64,000 nucleotides of DNA from Simmondsia chinensis (GCA_018398585.1 JAGTTD010000015.1:1431001-1495000), one strand, 5' to 3'. Positions 21,570 to 33,488 are shown, counted from the first letter of the stretch. Notes: a model not told the origin generated them from the letters alone. Made by a program: numbers and translations.

Positions 21570-22500
21570 CTAACATTTAGGGCTGCACATCGGTCCAAGA
21601 CCGGACCGGACCGGACCAAGGACCGAATAACACTAAAATGGCGGACCATTGATAGGACCGATTTGAATCGGGTCGGTCCGGTCCTAGACCGATTTAAAAC
21701 CAGTCCAGACCGGACCGACCCGATTATGGATCGAATTGAAAGAAATCTATTTGAATATGTTGAACTCTGAAAATTATATTAACCATACACTCAATTAAAT
21801 TAAGCATTCAAAATATTTTTTTTACTCCATTCACATCCAATAAATTATATTTTTCTTAGAAGAATATTACCTTGCAAAAAAATAAATAAGATAGATCTGA
21901 TATCATATGATAAGTTCATACATAATCAATAGTGCATGATGAGAAAACATAACATACATATTCGAAAATAAATATAAAACTTCAAATAAAACTAACAAAC
22001 ATTAGCAAAAAAGAAATATATCTTATCCATTACATAAATCATAAATGGTCATTGACAAAAACCAATATCATAAATAGTTTCTCCTTAATTCTTCTCTCAA
22101 TTCGCTAGCTATATCCAACTCGAACAAACATAATTAAACATCAATAAAATTATCTTACAATAAAAAATTAAAATAAGGAAAGAAATTTAAAAAGGCAAGA
22201 AGAGGGACGACCATTATCATCGTAAATAAGTCATTAATGTTAACTAAATATTTTTTTCTTTAATACTTTACATTTAAATATTTTTTAAAAAAATTATTAT
22301 GATTCAAATTTAAATTATATTATTATTGTAAATATTTTATCGGTCTTCGGTCCAGTCCTCGGGTTTTTCGGTTTTGGACCGGACCGGACCGAAGACCGTA
22401 TCTACTAAAATATAGACTGTGGACCGGACTAAACTTCACTCGGTCTGGTCCGGTCCGATTCATCAGTCCCGGCCGATTTTGGTTCACCCTTACTCACATT
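21570..22500. mobile_element. hAT-like non-autonomous element, GGACCGGACC-rich
   Basis: Body 21578-22492 (915 bp), TAGGGCTGCACATCGG at the left and GGTTCACCCTTA at the right as imperfect inverted ends. 8-bp flanks CTAACATT and CTCACATT (one mismatch). Subterminal arrays of GGACC/GGTCC are inverted relative to each other. No protein. Confidence 0.78.
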
Positions 22501-24990
22501 AAAAAAAGTTTCCAAATTTTTTTAAAAAGTATAAAAAGTGAACAATTATTTTCTAACTTATTCAATTGAAAAACAGAGTTGTAATCAACTTTTTTAATTT
22601 TCTGGTTTTCTAACTTTTTAATTACTGTTGAAAAACTAAAAAGTAATAACTATATTCTCCTTGGTAATGATATATTTTTATTTCACTTAATTTTCAATTC
22701 TAAATTAATTTTTATATAAGTGTTAAATTTCAAGTTAATTTATATATGGGTATTCAATACTTTTCTTTTACCATTTAAGAGTTAAACATTAAAAAAAAGC
22801 TCTTTACAGTATAGCTTAATACTTAACATGTAGCCTTACATTTAATTATTTTTTTCCTTTTTGATTAATCAATCTATTGTTGTAGAATATTTATTGAATA
22901 ATTAATACATTATATTTGACTGTAGGATAATACATATAATTTATTGAATTGTAAAAATATTTTTAATGTTACCACAAAAGGGACATAATTTGAATTTAAA
23001 GAAGGTGCCTTTAACTTGGCAGGGGCTTTGCTTCAGTGGTAGAAAGCAAGTAAGGGGATAGAGTATTACTTTAAGCCAAAAGATTTGGAGTACCATTCCT
23101 CCCTTGAACCCCTCCCTGAGGAATCCTTAACTTAACACACTCATGTGGCGTGTAGGTCGCCTCATTGATCGGAATTTACTAGGTACTCGGATTCGGTGAT
23201 GACAATCACATCATGATAAACACAAAAACATACTTAAAGCATATTAAATTTAATAATTTTATTATGTCATTAACTACATAAATAAAAATATTTACATTCA
23301 ATATATTTAGGATTTTGTTCCCAATTATCCCATGATATTACGTTGACATTGCAATTTAAGTTAATTTTTATAGAATTTGGAATATTAATTAGCACTTATA
23401 TTTGGTTTTCAAATCAAGAGGATATTTAAAAAGACGTAAATTTTTACATATAATAAATATATAATTTTTATAATTTTAGCTGAAAATTAATGTTAATTTT
23501 AATATTGAACCTTTTTTATAATTGAATTTAATGAGTTAAAGCTCTTGAACAAATAGAGACACGCTTAAACATTAAATTTAATTGAAATAATTTCCATTAC
23601 ATCCAATTGATAAAATTAAAATTAGAATAACTAATTGACAAAATAAGCAAAGTACATTGAGTAATTATATAAATAAGCCAAGTGTATTTTATTACCATCC
23701 CAAGTCTCAACCGATCATCTTAAGAATTACAGGTAAGACGTGTTTGACGAGTGTCGTCCTACTCAAAAACTGAGTCCATATTTTTACTTTTTCCTATACA
23801 AAGCATATATAAAAAATATAAAAAAATTAAAAATCTTTTTAATTAAAGTATTGGTTGAATCTATACAAATTGAAAATCGAATCGGCATTATTTTTTACCT
23901 CTACTAAAAATATAGTTTGTCGCATCGTAGATAAACTTTTAGTGTCCATATATATATTAGTCAGAGTAATAATATTTTATTACACTATAAGGAGAAAAGA
24001 CCCTTTAGAGCAGTATTGTTAGGAGAGGAAAAGTCTAAGACATATACTCTAAAAAGAAAAGGCAAAGTGAACTGATGCACAACTCCAAATCATAGGATCG
24101 GTCTGCCCATACCACAGTTATATATATTACTTAGGAATTTTCTTTTAATATCTATGTTTAACATCAATACAAGGTGGACTCAATAAGTCGGATATAATCT
24201 GCTAAATCCGCATTTGTGAAAAAGTTTAAGAGCCAATAAAACATATAATATTAATGATACGGGAAAAGAGAAATGGGGAATATCGTTATGTGATTGATGG
24301 ACCACTAAGGAATCTTTGTTGAGAGCTTAACGCCTGGTTTGGCTCAATAAACGGTAACTATACTGATTTGATTTCCTCCTATGATGGCACGTTCTATTCC
24401 AAAATCAAATGCCTAAAGACACTGAATCGAACACCAAAATATATACAAAAGTACCGCAGGAGAAACACAAGCACCACAAAATGATAGACATCGGGAGCAA
24501 CCCACCAGAAGCGCCACAATGGTACTTTTGAAATGTCTACAATATAGTAGGTTACTCTCCATGGTGCCCCCAACATTCGGGGGGGTCATTTTTGCCACAT
24601 GAGAAAAAATGGGGCTTTTGCTCTCTAACCAAGTCACATTTTGTAGCCCCATTTTTATATATTTTTAGTTATTTTAATGGTTGATGTTATATTTATTTTG
24701 TTAATTATATATCATGATAAATGATAAAAATACATTGAAAAAAACTATATCATTAAAAATTAGGTGATAATTTGGTAGATTGGGATGTATTTATAAGTAA
24801 AATTTGTTACTGTTATAAAAATTAGGCAAAATCCTCCAAAAGATACATAGTTGTTGGAGAGTTAAAAATTTTAAAAATAAGCAAACCAAATTTTTTTTTT
24901 TTTTGGAACCATCGGAAACAGAATAAAAAAAAAAAAAATTAAATTAAGGCGTTTTGACAATTCAAAACAAATTATGGAGTCTGTAGGCCC
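22501..24990. other. Gene-free interval
   Basis: About 2.5 kb without a gene. 23005-23230 looks like a tRNA-derived SINE relic on plus (CTTCAGTGGTAGAAAGC as A-box-like part, then GAACCCCTCCC and a GTGTAGGTCGCC body), ends not found. 24300-24660 has the words GCCTGGTTTGGCTC and short frames with no recognisable product. The rest is AT-rich. Confidence 0.4.
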
Positions 24991-24991
24991 T

Positions 24992-25446
24992 GGAGGTGTA
25001 CTTGAGCCGAGTCGACTGAGCCCAAGCTTGCCAAGCTCGAGGCTCAGCTCGTAAGTATTAATCGAAGCTTGGGCTCGGTTCGAAGCTCGCCGAGCTCAAG
25101 AAGTTCGGGCTGGAGCTCTCATCAAAAGCTCGGGCTCAGCTCGGCTTGATCTAGGCTTGGTAAGCTTCAAATTAAACTTGCAATATTTTGGATTATTTAA
25201 GCTCAATATAGACTCATTTAAGCTCGGGCTCGACTTATTATGCTCCAATTTAGCTTCATTTCGTAATATTTAAGCAAATATATTGTACTAAAAAAGGTTC
25301 ACTTAAGCTCGCAAGCCTACGAGCTAGAGTTTCACTGGTTCGGGCTCGGCTCGATAAGCTAAACAAGCTGGTTCAAACCAGCTCAAGCTTACAGCGAGCC
25401 AAACTTTTCGAATTTTATAACAAGCTGACTTGACTCATTTACACTC
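24992..25446. mobile_element. hAT-like element rich in GAGCTCG/CGAGCTT
   Basis: Left end GGAGGTGTACTTGAGCCGAG and right end, inverted, GAGTGTAAATGAGTCAAG form imperfect inverted repeats. The inside is packed with AGCTCGGGCTC-like words in both orientations. Possible flanks TAGGCCCT/CGAGCCCT, poorly matched. Confidence 0.6.
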
Positions 25447-25558
25447 CGAGCCCTAGCCCCAAATCTCAATGATGCCCCCAATGATGGGACACTATTTGGG
25501 AGTGCCCTCGTGTATACGCAAAACAACAAAAATACCAATGAAACTCATTATTGTGCTT

Positions 25559-25560
<2 letters not shown>

Positions 25561-25608
<48 letters not shown>
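25561..25608. repeat. (AT)n microsatellite
   Basis: About 23 AT units. Confidence 0.95.
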
Positions 25609-25611
<3 letters not shown>

Positions 25612-25639
25612 ACTATTAAATTGCTATCATTTAGTTTCT

Positions 25640-25978
25640 TTAAACATTATATCTGTATTTTTTTTATTGTGTCAATTTAATCTCTTTATAATTTATATTA
25701 ATCAATTTAGTCCTTTTTGTCAAACTTAAATTAAGTTATTGACAAAAATTTTTAACAACGCAATCACATTACACTTGAGTAACTCACTACAAATCCACCA
25801 GTTAACTCAACTTAACATGATCCATGGTCAAATCATTAAAAAGTTAACATAAGGTTTACTCTAAATGACCAACCTGACACAATATAAATTATAAAGAGAC
25901 TGAATTGATACAATTAAAAGTGTGAGAACTAAATTGACACAATGAACAAAGTATATAGACCTTTAGTATCAATAACCC
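25640..25978. mobile_element. Decayed Mutator-like MITE
   Basis: Right end (inverted GGGTTATTGATACTAAAGG, then TTGTTCATTGTGTCAATTT) matches the element at 5681-6068. The left end is replaced by the AT repeat. Confidence 0.5.
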
Positions 25979-26594
25979 TCATATTTATTTTCAATTGTAC
26001 TCTCAATTTTCATGAAACCTCATTCTTTTTATGTTAAAGATGTTTAATTTTCACCGGGCCTTTAAGGCCTAATCCACTAAGTGAGAACGTATGAGATCCA
26101 CATATAAGCCCAAGTAGGGTTCGATCGTAAAATTAATTGGCAATATGTAGAGTAACCGACTACACTTATAAATTGATATCTTTACTTGCACAACTCTAAC
26201 GTGAAATTCTTATACTAAACTCGCGTGTGAACTTCTTACTGTTGACGAAATATATAAATTTGAGAGAACACAAGGAGTATGTCATAATAGAAATAGGATG
26301 GTTCTATGCAATTTCCTCCATAAAATCCCAAACAAAACCAATCGAAGATAAATAAATAAACAAAAACCAAAAACTCCAACTGAAAATTGATTTCCCCCCC
26401 TTACAATATATATGGCCAATTTGTCAACTTTCCCATGTAGCTTCTAGGAAATTATGCATCCCAAACAAATATTTTCTTCTTTCAAGCAGATCAGATCAGC
26501 TCTAATATGAATTATTATTTTTCTCTGTAAATATAACACTTATCTCTTCTATTAATTGTAACTATACAACACAATTAGATGTAAATGCTCTAGT
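25979..26594. other. Gene-free interval
   Basis: Contains a degenerate repeat-like patch at 26040-26120 (GGGCCTTTAAGGCC palindrome). No gene. Confidence 0.45.
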
Positions 26595-26790
26595 ATTTAA
26601 GCATGTTTAGGCGAGAAGAGTACCAAAATGGGTGACATATTAGGAAGTCCTTTTGTTGCACCCCTCAGGCTGAAGGTTATCGGAAACAGCCTCCGTTCAG
26701 GGTAGCGCCCTGAAGGGGGAAGACTGTGTATATCCAACCCCCAGACTCTGCTTAGGTGGGAGCCCTTGGGGCATTAGGATTGTTGCTTTT
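26595..26790 (+). mobile_element. 5S-headed Au-like SINE (copy I), 5'-truncated
   Basis: Starts inside the 5S (TTAAGCATGTTTAGGCGAGA) and keeps the 5S 3' end GTTGCACCCCT before the tail CAGGCTGAAGGTTATCGGAA. Ends GGGGCATTAGGATTG. Confidence 0.82.
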
Positions 26791-27960
26791 ACTCCAGTAT
26801 GGATAATTGTCCGCTCTCACTTGTATGTGGTATCGCCACTGGGTTGTACTTTATCTTATTTTGGGATTATACGTGTTGTTTCTAATGCAGAATGAGAGCA
26901 CACATTCAATATTAAACATGTCAAGATCGAAGAATTTTAGAATTTGCTGAGATTTGGAGAGAAGATGCTAGGGTTTGTATTAAAATTATGGAGTGATGAA
27001 CAAAATATAGCCGAGCTAAGAATTTATAGGTAACATCAAACCCCTAAAGACTGAGAAACTAAGAGAAACTAGAAAATGCCCCTAAGTCGCAAAAGAAAAA
27101 AGTGACCCAAATATAGGGCGGGTTCAGATGGCAGCAACTATATGATTTTAAGTCGATTCTAGTGCATTAGGGTATCTATTCATTCATGGCGACAACTATT
27201 TTGGTTTTTGCTGGACAGTAGGCTTCACTAGGAGCTTCATGTGTTTTAATACTGTTTGTCTGTTTTTGCTTTTGGGTCTTTGCCACACTTTTGTGTGTTT
27301 CATGGGTTGTACTATCGTGGGATTTCAGCTTTTGTATTGCGAGTGTCTTGCTAATTATCGGAAAAAGGAAGAAACATATTTTGGCCCACAAGTGGAGACA
27401 AAGCAAAGCTTGTAGCTTAGCATGACTCAACCCGAGAGCTTTGTTCATTATATTATGGACCTCATAACTTCCTACGGACAAAAAATTATGACCGTTTTAC
27501 TTCAATCCTATGAAAAAAATACTTTTTTCCTAGAAAATAGCCTCTTTAACCTAGAACGAAGATCCACACAGTAGTGGGTAGCGCTAGTGTATCCATTCAC
27601 CATTACATGGAAGACCCCAACAGATTGCTTACCAATGTCATTTTTAAATCCAGACCCAAAATGACCTTATCATATGTTACGTAACTACCTCCAAAGGCAT
27701 CGCATCAATTGCAAACCATGGGAAAGCTAAGTGGCTACGGCACGGCTTTGGCCATGTTTCATAATTTTCTTATTCGTATTCATTCGGGTTTTTTTGAATC
27801 TTGTATAGTTTAAAGAACTACCTCATGTACACTACAGATGAACTTCTCTTCTGAATTATCAAAAGAAGAAAACGAACCCTCTCGACCCAACTTCTTAGTA
27901 ACAGATTATATATGTAGTTTATACAACTTTGTGTACATAATACGCGGCATAAAAATAAAA
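26791..27960. other. Gene-free interval with a LINE 3' end
   Basis: 27180-27375 (plus) resembles the L1-type 3' UTR seen elsewhere (ends TTGCTAATTATCGGAAAAAG). 26920-27130 may be part of an LTR (GAATTTATAGGTAAC), not provable. No gene. Confidence 0.4.
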
Positions 27961-27968
27961 AAAATGGG

Positions 27969-29063
27969 GGAAAATAGGACTTTTTTTGCTAACTAGCATA
28001 TTTTCAAAAAAAAAATAGAACATTGGCCTAATTTGAAAAATATTTAGCGAATTGGCCCATTTTACTATAGCAAAGTGGGTGCACGACGTTCCGTACATCA
28101 TGCAACGGAGCGGCACTATTGCAAGCCGTTCCGTACGGGGTGCAACAATGCCCAAATTTTTTTTTTACCTCTTTAAAATTTTAAAAAATTAATAAAATTT
28201 CTTTTTAATTTAAATTATTTTAATTTTTAAAATAAAAATATCCCAGCAGGCGCACTTATCGGTTGGTTTATTTGCTTAGGTTCAATCACATACTATAGAC
28301 CTTGTACTATTTGCCTATTATGTGCCATGTACTATTTGATGTGCTCGTGCTTATGCTTTTAGGATATCTGTTCCCATGACAACACAATATTCAGGTTGGG
28401 GGTCCTCGGAAACAGCTTCTCTTCCACCCGAAAGGGGGAAGGCTGCGTACATCCACCCTCCCCAGACCCTGCTTTCGCGGGAGCCTTTGGCACTGGGACT
28501 GTTGTTGTTGTTATTGTTGTTAAATTATTTTAATTTTTAATTTTAATAATTTGAATCATTAAATAGGTATACATTTTAAATTAAAAGGTATATGTATATT
28601 ATTATTTGAACTATTAATAAGAAAGATATAAATAAGTGACACATTTAAATGATGAGATGATGATATGTATATTATTATTTAAATTATCTCATACAGGAAC
28701 TATGGTATTATAATACCATTAATAAGGAGGATATAAATGAGGAACACATTTAAATGAAGAGATGTTGACGCTTCCAACAAAAAATCACGAGTTTACGCAT
28801 TTGTACATTATTATTTGAACTATTTTATTAGATACATGTAACTCAAAAGCTAATGTATATGAATTTTTAAAATATATTTTAAAGAAGTAAAACTTAAAAA
28901 AAAATGGCACTGTTGCACGCAGTACGAAACGGCGTGCAACAGAATGTCGTGCACCCACTTTGCTACAGTAAAATGGGCTAATTCGCTAATATTTTTCAAA
29001 CTAGGCCAAATTTCTAATTTTTTTTTAAAAATATGCTAATTAGTAAAAAAAGTCGGAAAATAG
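27969..29063. mobile_element. Mutator-like element with about 190-bp TIRs and perfect 9-bp TSD
   Basis: Body 27978-29054. Both ends begin GACTTTTTTT(G/A)CTAA and pair as inverted repeats for about 190 bp, through TAGCGAATT.GCCCATTTTAC and GCAAAGTGGGTGCACGAC. Perfect 9-bp flanks GGAAAATAG (27969-27977 and 29055-29063). No transposase. The interior hosts an RTE-type LINE fragment. Confidence 0.9.
28211..28540 (+). mobile_element. 5'-truncated RTE/Au-tail insertion (copy J)
   Basis: Body 28231-28520 between perfect 20-bp repeats TAAATTATTTTAATTTTTAA. The last about 125 bp are the Au-like tail (CAGGTTGGGGGTCCTCGGAA ... GGCACTGGGACTG(TTG)n). The preceding 160 bp are not 5S; they use words like the RTE 3' UTR (TTTATTTGCTTAG) but are too diverged to prove it. 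Confidence 0.8.
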
Positions 29064-29290
29064 AGAGGAAAATTACAAAAGAGAGTGTTAAATCATCCAG
29101 CGTCCTTTCTATTTTTTGCACCTTCCTTATTGCTTACACAACTGGCACTGCCACTCGTACATACAAATTAATATATTTTGGCTATACTCTTTTTTTTTTT
29201 TTCCTTTTATAATATATATAGTTGCTTTGATATTAACAAATTTAACAATTACAACATAACTGTATCCTTTATATGTCATCTAAGTAACTT

Positions 29291-29520
29291 TTTTTTCAAT
29301 AATTAGCGATAAAATTACAATATAAAACAGGCGACTCGAACAAGCGAGGCCTAAAAGAACTCGAATAAAATCGAAGAAAAGAAACACAAAATAGTAGATA
29401 CACAAAAAAAAAAAAAAAAGGAAGGCAAAAATAACAAACAGTAAAAAAAGGGATAAGAACAGGCATTACATTGTTAAATTAGCACTAGGAGAGATAGGCT
29501 CAGTGTAAGGAAAAACAGCG
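29291..29520 (-). mobile_element. L1-type LINE 3' end fragment
   Basis: CAATAATTAGCGATAAAATT and GGCGACTCGAACAAGCGAGG match the 3' UTR/poly-A junction seen at 7600 and 41983 (minus orientation). Confidence 0.55.
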
Positions 29521-29537
29521 AATCATGACAGTGCTGG

Positions 29538-29907
29538 AGAGAGATCAGGGGCGGATCCGCACTAGTGCCACCCCCGTTGGTCCATGGGCTAAATCTTAAG
29601 TATCAGTTGTGGCTTATTATAATATTTAAATGCAAGTATAAAAAAAGAATGGTGCCCCTATCGCACTGTATATTCTAGCTCAATGATTAAGTGTTATGCT
29701 GATTATTTTCCATGTCAAGGTTTCAAGGCTACCAAATATCAATTTTTTAGAATATTTTAATTATTATACTTCTTTTAAAGCTATAGCTCTACATTTTTAA
29801 GCACTATAAAACTTTATATAATATACTAATACTAATGGATTCATAATCTTTTACTAAGTTATGATTCTATTTTACTTATATGAAATTTTTTCAGTGGTAT
29901 TAGTATA

Positions 29908-29940
<33 letters not shown>

Positions 29941-30060
29941 TACTTTTAGTTTTTTATTATAAATCTAGACCCCGCTTTGTTATTTTTTTTGCTCCTCCAA
30001 ATGACTACTAGTATATGCCCCCAAGTGAAGAAACTTTTTGGATGCGCCACTGAGAGAGAT
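29538..30060. mobile_element. hAT-type MITE, 507 bp, with 8-bp TSD
   Basis: Body 29546-30052, CAGGGGCGGATCCGC ... GGATGCGCCACTG, imperfect inverted ends. Perfect 8-bp flanks AGAGAGAT (29538-29545, 30053-30060). Contains an AT microsatellite near 29908-29932. Confidence 0.9.
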
Positions 30061-30796
30061 TAATGGGGAAACATGTCAAAATAAAGCCCTACTCCAACCT
30101 TTCTAAAAGCTCAATTATATTCGATTCATCGCCATTATATGTCAAACCAAGCCTTTTTCCCGAACTCCCACCTACGGTCCGCATCAGAAAGCTTATCAAC
30201 ATGTTTGACATTGTCAATCTTCGTTACCAACATCTCAATTTTTTGTTTCATGATAAAATATTATTAGACTGTAAAATTTGACTTACCTCTTATAATGAAT
30301 AACTTTTAGTATATAATAATTATGTATTTGAATTATGTACAAAATACTTCTTTTTCGTTATCCTTAAGTACGACGACACATGATCTGGCCCCGTTCTGTA
30401 TATTTTGTTGAAGTACTCAATATACGTGATAAAGTATTATTGGATTATAGAACGGAAATTTACCCTTTTGGTTTAATTAAAGTGGGTACTTAAAATCAAT
30501 TCAAAGCGGGGACTAGAGGGATGGATAATATTGAGGATTCCGCCTGTGAGTCTAATACGAATCATACATAGAATTTGTGAGAAATAAGAGATTCTAGTAA
30601 TTGGTTTTCCTCATTTTTATTTTTTAGAACGCATTCATAGACAGAAAATGTTTTTTGAGGGAATAGGTGCTACACCCGATGGGTCGAAAATGACTTCTAT
30701 TGTAAAATAGGGGAAGTCATCATTCCAAGCGGCCTAAAAATCTTCAGCGTATCTATCGGCCCGAATCTTGATTATGTATATATTGTATCACTACTT
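30061..30796. other. Gene-free interval
   Basis: The word ATAATATTATTGGATTATA-like recurs twice (about 30250 and 30435). No gene recognised. Confidence 0.45.
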
Positions 30797-31043
30797 ATGT
30801 TGTCCTATAACAAAAAAAAAAAAGAAAATGAACATACCCAGTGCCTCAAGGGCTCCCGCCTACGCAGGGTCTGGGGGGGCAGATGTACGCAGCCTTCCCC
30901 CCTCAGGATGTTAACCTGAAGAGAGGCTGTTTTCCAGTGCCCCCAACCTAAGGGTGAGGACTTCCCAGGAGGTCAACCATCCTGGTACTACTCTCACCCA
31001 AGCACGTTTAACTTCGGAGTTCTAATGTTGTCCTATAACAAAG
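30797..31043 (-). mobile_element. 5S-headed Au-like SINE (copy K), 5'-truncated, with TSD
   Basis: Body 30815-31025, perfect 18-bp repeats ATGTTGTCCTATAACAAA. The 5' end starts within the 5S at TTAGAACTCCGAAG, so the copy was truncated on integration, as LINE-driven insertion does. The tail ends in a T-rich run. Confidence 0.92.
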
Positions 31044-31316
31044 TATATGATAATCGGTGGAAGATATTTTATTTTAAGCTACATAAAAGGACATTATGTA
31101 TACATTGGAAACATGTTTTTCATTGAAACAAACAACTAGAAACCTCAAGTTGATTTTGAATTTTTTTGAAAAATGTTTTTCCCTCCACCAAACGAGCCCT
31201 AAACTTTTTTCTTTATAATTTTCATAAAAAATTTCTTAATGTACTCACATGTAAAATTCTTAACAGAAAAAACACCTCTATTTGTTGTCATCAAGTACAA
31301 CACAAGACACCCTCCC

Positions 31317-31324
31317 TATATATA
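31317..31324 (+). promoter_or_regulatory. TATA box of the EF-hand gene
   Basis: TATATATA 105 bp upstream of the ATG. Confidence 0.55.
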
Positions 31325-31428
31325 CCCAAAACATGTACAACATCCCAACAACTAAACAACCTTAGTGTAAAAAAAAAAGACATTGTATTATAACACCCAT
31401 TATAAACTACCCAACACCCGAAAATATA

Positions 31429-31803
31429 ATGGCATTCAACAACAGCAGCAGCAGCAACAACAACAATAACAGCCAAAATGGCGTCGTATTTGAGGACTAC
31501 TTCCCAGCAATGGTGGAGAAGCTCGGCACAGAGAAGTTCATGGAGGAGCTATGCAAAGGGTACGAGGCGCTAGCAGACGAGGAAAAGGGGGTGATAACGA
31601 GGGAAAGCTTAAAAAGAAAAGCTGACGCGTTGGGCGTTAGAGATATGAGCGAAGAAGAGATTGATATGATGATGAAGGAAGGCGACGTAGACGGAGATGG
31701 GTGTTTGAATCAGATGGAGTTTTGTGTTCTTATGTTTAGGCTTAGTCCGGGTTTGATGGATGGCTCTCTTAGGTGGCTTCATCTTGCCCTTTCTAACCAT
31801 TGA
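31429..31803 (+). CDS. Single EF-hand calcium-binding protein, PBP1/KIC type
   Basis: Intronless, 124 residues, start ATG at 31429. After an Asn/Ser-rich tail (residues 4-17, low complexity) comes VVFEDYFPAMVEKLG and one canonical EF-hand loop at residues 86-97 (DVDGDGCLNQME, with acidic residues at loop positions 1, 3, 5 and 12). The ending FRLSPGLMDGSLRW is typical of this small plant family. Known members (Arabidopsis PBP1 and KIC) bind calcium and regulate a partner, the PINOID kinase and a kinesin-like protein respectively. Which partner applies here cannot be told. Cytosolic, no signal peptide. A damaged partial duplicate lies 426 bp downstream. Confidence 0.93.
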   Translation: MAFNNSSSSNNNNNSQNGVVFEDYFPAMVEKLGTEKFMEELCKGYEALADEEKGVITRESLKRKADALGVRDMSEEEIDMMMKEGDVDGDGCLNQMEFCVLMFRLSPGLMDGSLRWLHLALSNH

Positions 31804-31949
31804 TTTATCACTCGTCTGTTTGGTCAAATTTCGTTTTCTAAAAAACAAAAAAAGAGAAGAATAGTCTTTTTCATACCGTGATAGTGTTTGGTCTATAAAT
31901 AAAGGCGAGTTTAAATAGAAGTAGAAGTTGGTTTCTTGAAAGTTGGTAG

Positions 31950-32228
31950 ATTATAGCCTGTTTGGCCAAGATCAGAAAGAAAATTTGTTTTTTGAAGTAA
32001 AAGCACTTTTATATAAGAAGTGCTTCATTATGGGTATTTTTGTTTGAAATTTTTTCAATTTTTGCTTCTACTTTATCTTAAAAGCAGAGGCACGATTTTC
32101 ATACTTTTGTTTATAAGTAGAAAAATAACTTATGCTTCTATTGAACACGCTTACATCCTGAAAAAAGTACTTTTTGGAGAAAAAAAATATTTTTCAGAAA
32201 AAAAGTTTGATCAAACTGACTGTAAACC
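31950..32228. mobile_element. MITE-like sequence between the EF-hand gene and its relic
   Basis: Begins GCCTGTTTGGCCAAGA and ends GTTTGATCAAACTGAC, imperfect inverted ends around AAGTAAAAGCACTTTT and GAAAAAAGTACTTTTTGG words. No duplication confirmed. Confidence 0.45.
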
Positions 32229-32335
32229 GATGTTTGAATCAATGGAGTTTTGTGGGTTCATGTTTAGGCTTAGTTCTGGGTTGATGGATGGGTCTAGTAG
32301 GTGGCTTCATCTTACCCTTTTTTCACATTTATTAC
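32229..32335 (+). pseudogene. Partial duplicate of the EF-hand gene 3' end
   Basis: ATGGAGTTTTGTG, TGTTTAGGCTTAGT and AGGTGGCTTCATCTT match the last about 105 bp of the EF-hand gene at roughly 80-85 percent by eye. Its 5' part, including most of the calcium-binding loop, is missing and replaced by the MITE-like sequence. Confidence 0.85.
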
Positions 32336-32640
32336 TTCACGGCTTTTTTAGCACTTGCTAGGGTTATTAAGGATTATTGTGGTATTATTTTTTATTTACA
32401 GTTTGTGATTTTGTAATAATTTTTATCGTATTATTCAGTTACTGAATTTTTTTACTCGAGCTCGATGAATATCAAATTATTGAGTCCGTTTAGTAGAAAA
32501 TTAATTACATTGTTATACAGTCATTCGACATTGGTTAATTCGCAAATTATATCTCAAGTCACAACCTCAAAATTTTTAGTATAGAAACTAAAGATGCTAC
32601 ATTGTTTTGTACTTTCCATAATATGACAAGACTTACAACA

Positions 32641-32908
32641 TGTGTCGAGGAATCATCTGTCCCAAAAATTTAAGTTGATGGGTAAAGGTCCAAGATTGGT
32701 TTTGTAATCTTACATGCCCCCTCACGTGAATGCCAATTGGACTTGAAGCGTGGATAATGCACATGCCCACCTTATGCATTGTGCTTAATGTTGAGATTCA
32801 AACTAGTGACTCTTGGTCAATAAGACCCTGATACTATGTCAAGGAACCAACCTTTCCGAAATTTTAAGCTAATAGGTAAAAGCTCATAATTGATTTTATA
32901 CTGCAACA
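32641..32908 (-). mobile_element. TRIM/SMART-like micro-LTR element (copy 2)
   Basis: Two terminal units of about 71 bp (32641-32711 and 32837-32908; minus strand TGTTGCAGTATAAAATC..TTCCTTGACA), a degenerate tRNA-Met primer-binding site next to the 5' one, a 125-bp interior and a GTGAGGGGGC polypurine-like tract. Total 268 bp. Confidence 0.65.
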
Positions 32909-33237
32909 ACATGCGCAAAAATAAAGGCAAAAAATATCATAGAACGGCATTCTGTTCAGAAAAAAAAGATTAGAATGGATAATATGTTGACTATATGCGA
33001 GCAACTATCATATAACATTTAGAACTTAAGTCATATTTGACCAAATACTTTCTTTCGAATTCGAGGGTATTTGGACTAAAAAAAGTATTTTAAAATAAAA
33101 GTAGAAATTATTTCATTTTTTAAATAAAATAAGAAAAACAGTACTTCTTTTAAGCAAAACAAAAGTAAAAGCTGAAAATTAGTCAACAAAAAAAAATATT
33201 AGAAACATTAAATATGATTCCAAAATGTCATCCCCTT
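32909..33237. other. Gene-free AT-rich interval
   Basis: Contains another decayed AAGTAGAA/GTACTTCTTTTAAG stretch (33025-33180). Nothing else. Confidence 0.45.
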
Positions 33238-33488
33238 AAAAAAAAAAAAAAAAAAAATATACCCAGTACCCCAAGGGCTCCCTCCAATGCAGGGTCTGGG
33301 AGGAGCGGATGTACCCAACCTTCCCTCTTCAGGGTGTTAACCTGAAGAGAGGCTGTTTCCCAGTGCCCCCAACCCGAGGGTGAGGACTTCCCAGGAAGTC
33401 ACCCATCCTGGTATTACTCTCGCCTAAGCATGCTTAACTTAGGAGTTCTAATGAGATCTGGTGATGGTGTGTTGGTTCCCTCTTTGGT
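33238..33488 (-). mobile_element. 5S-headed Au-like SINE (copy L)
   Basis: Minus strand starts ACCAAAGAGGGAACC, keeps 5S A/C-box words, tail CGGGTTGGGGGCACTGGG, ends GGGTATATT plus T-rich run. Target-site duplication not evident. Confidence 0.88.

Noticed and set aside
21578..22492. CRISPR-like or satellite array of GGACC repeats
   Set aside because: Repeats are short, irregular and inverted at the two ends; the 8-bp duplication and inverted ends fit a hAT-like element.
25469..25729. Open frame at the AT repeat
   Set aside because: Mostly Tyr-Ile dipeptides from (AT)n; not a gene.
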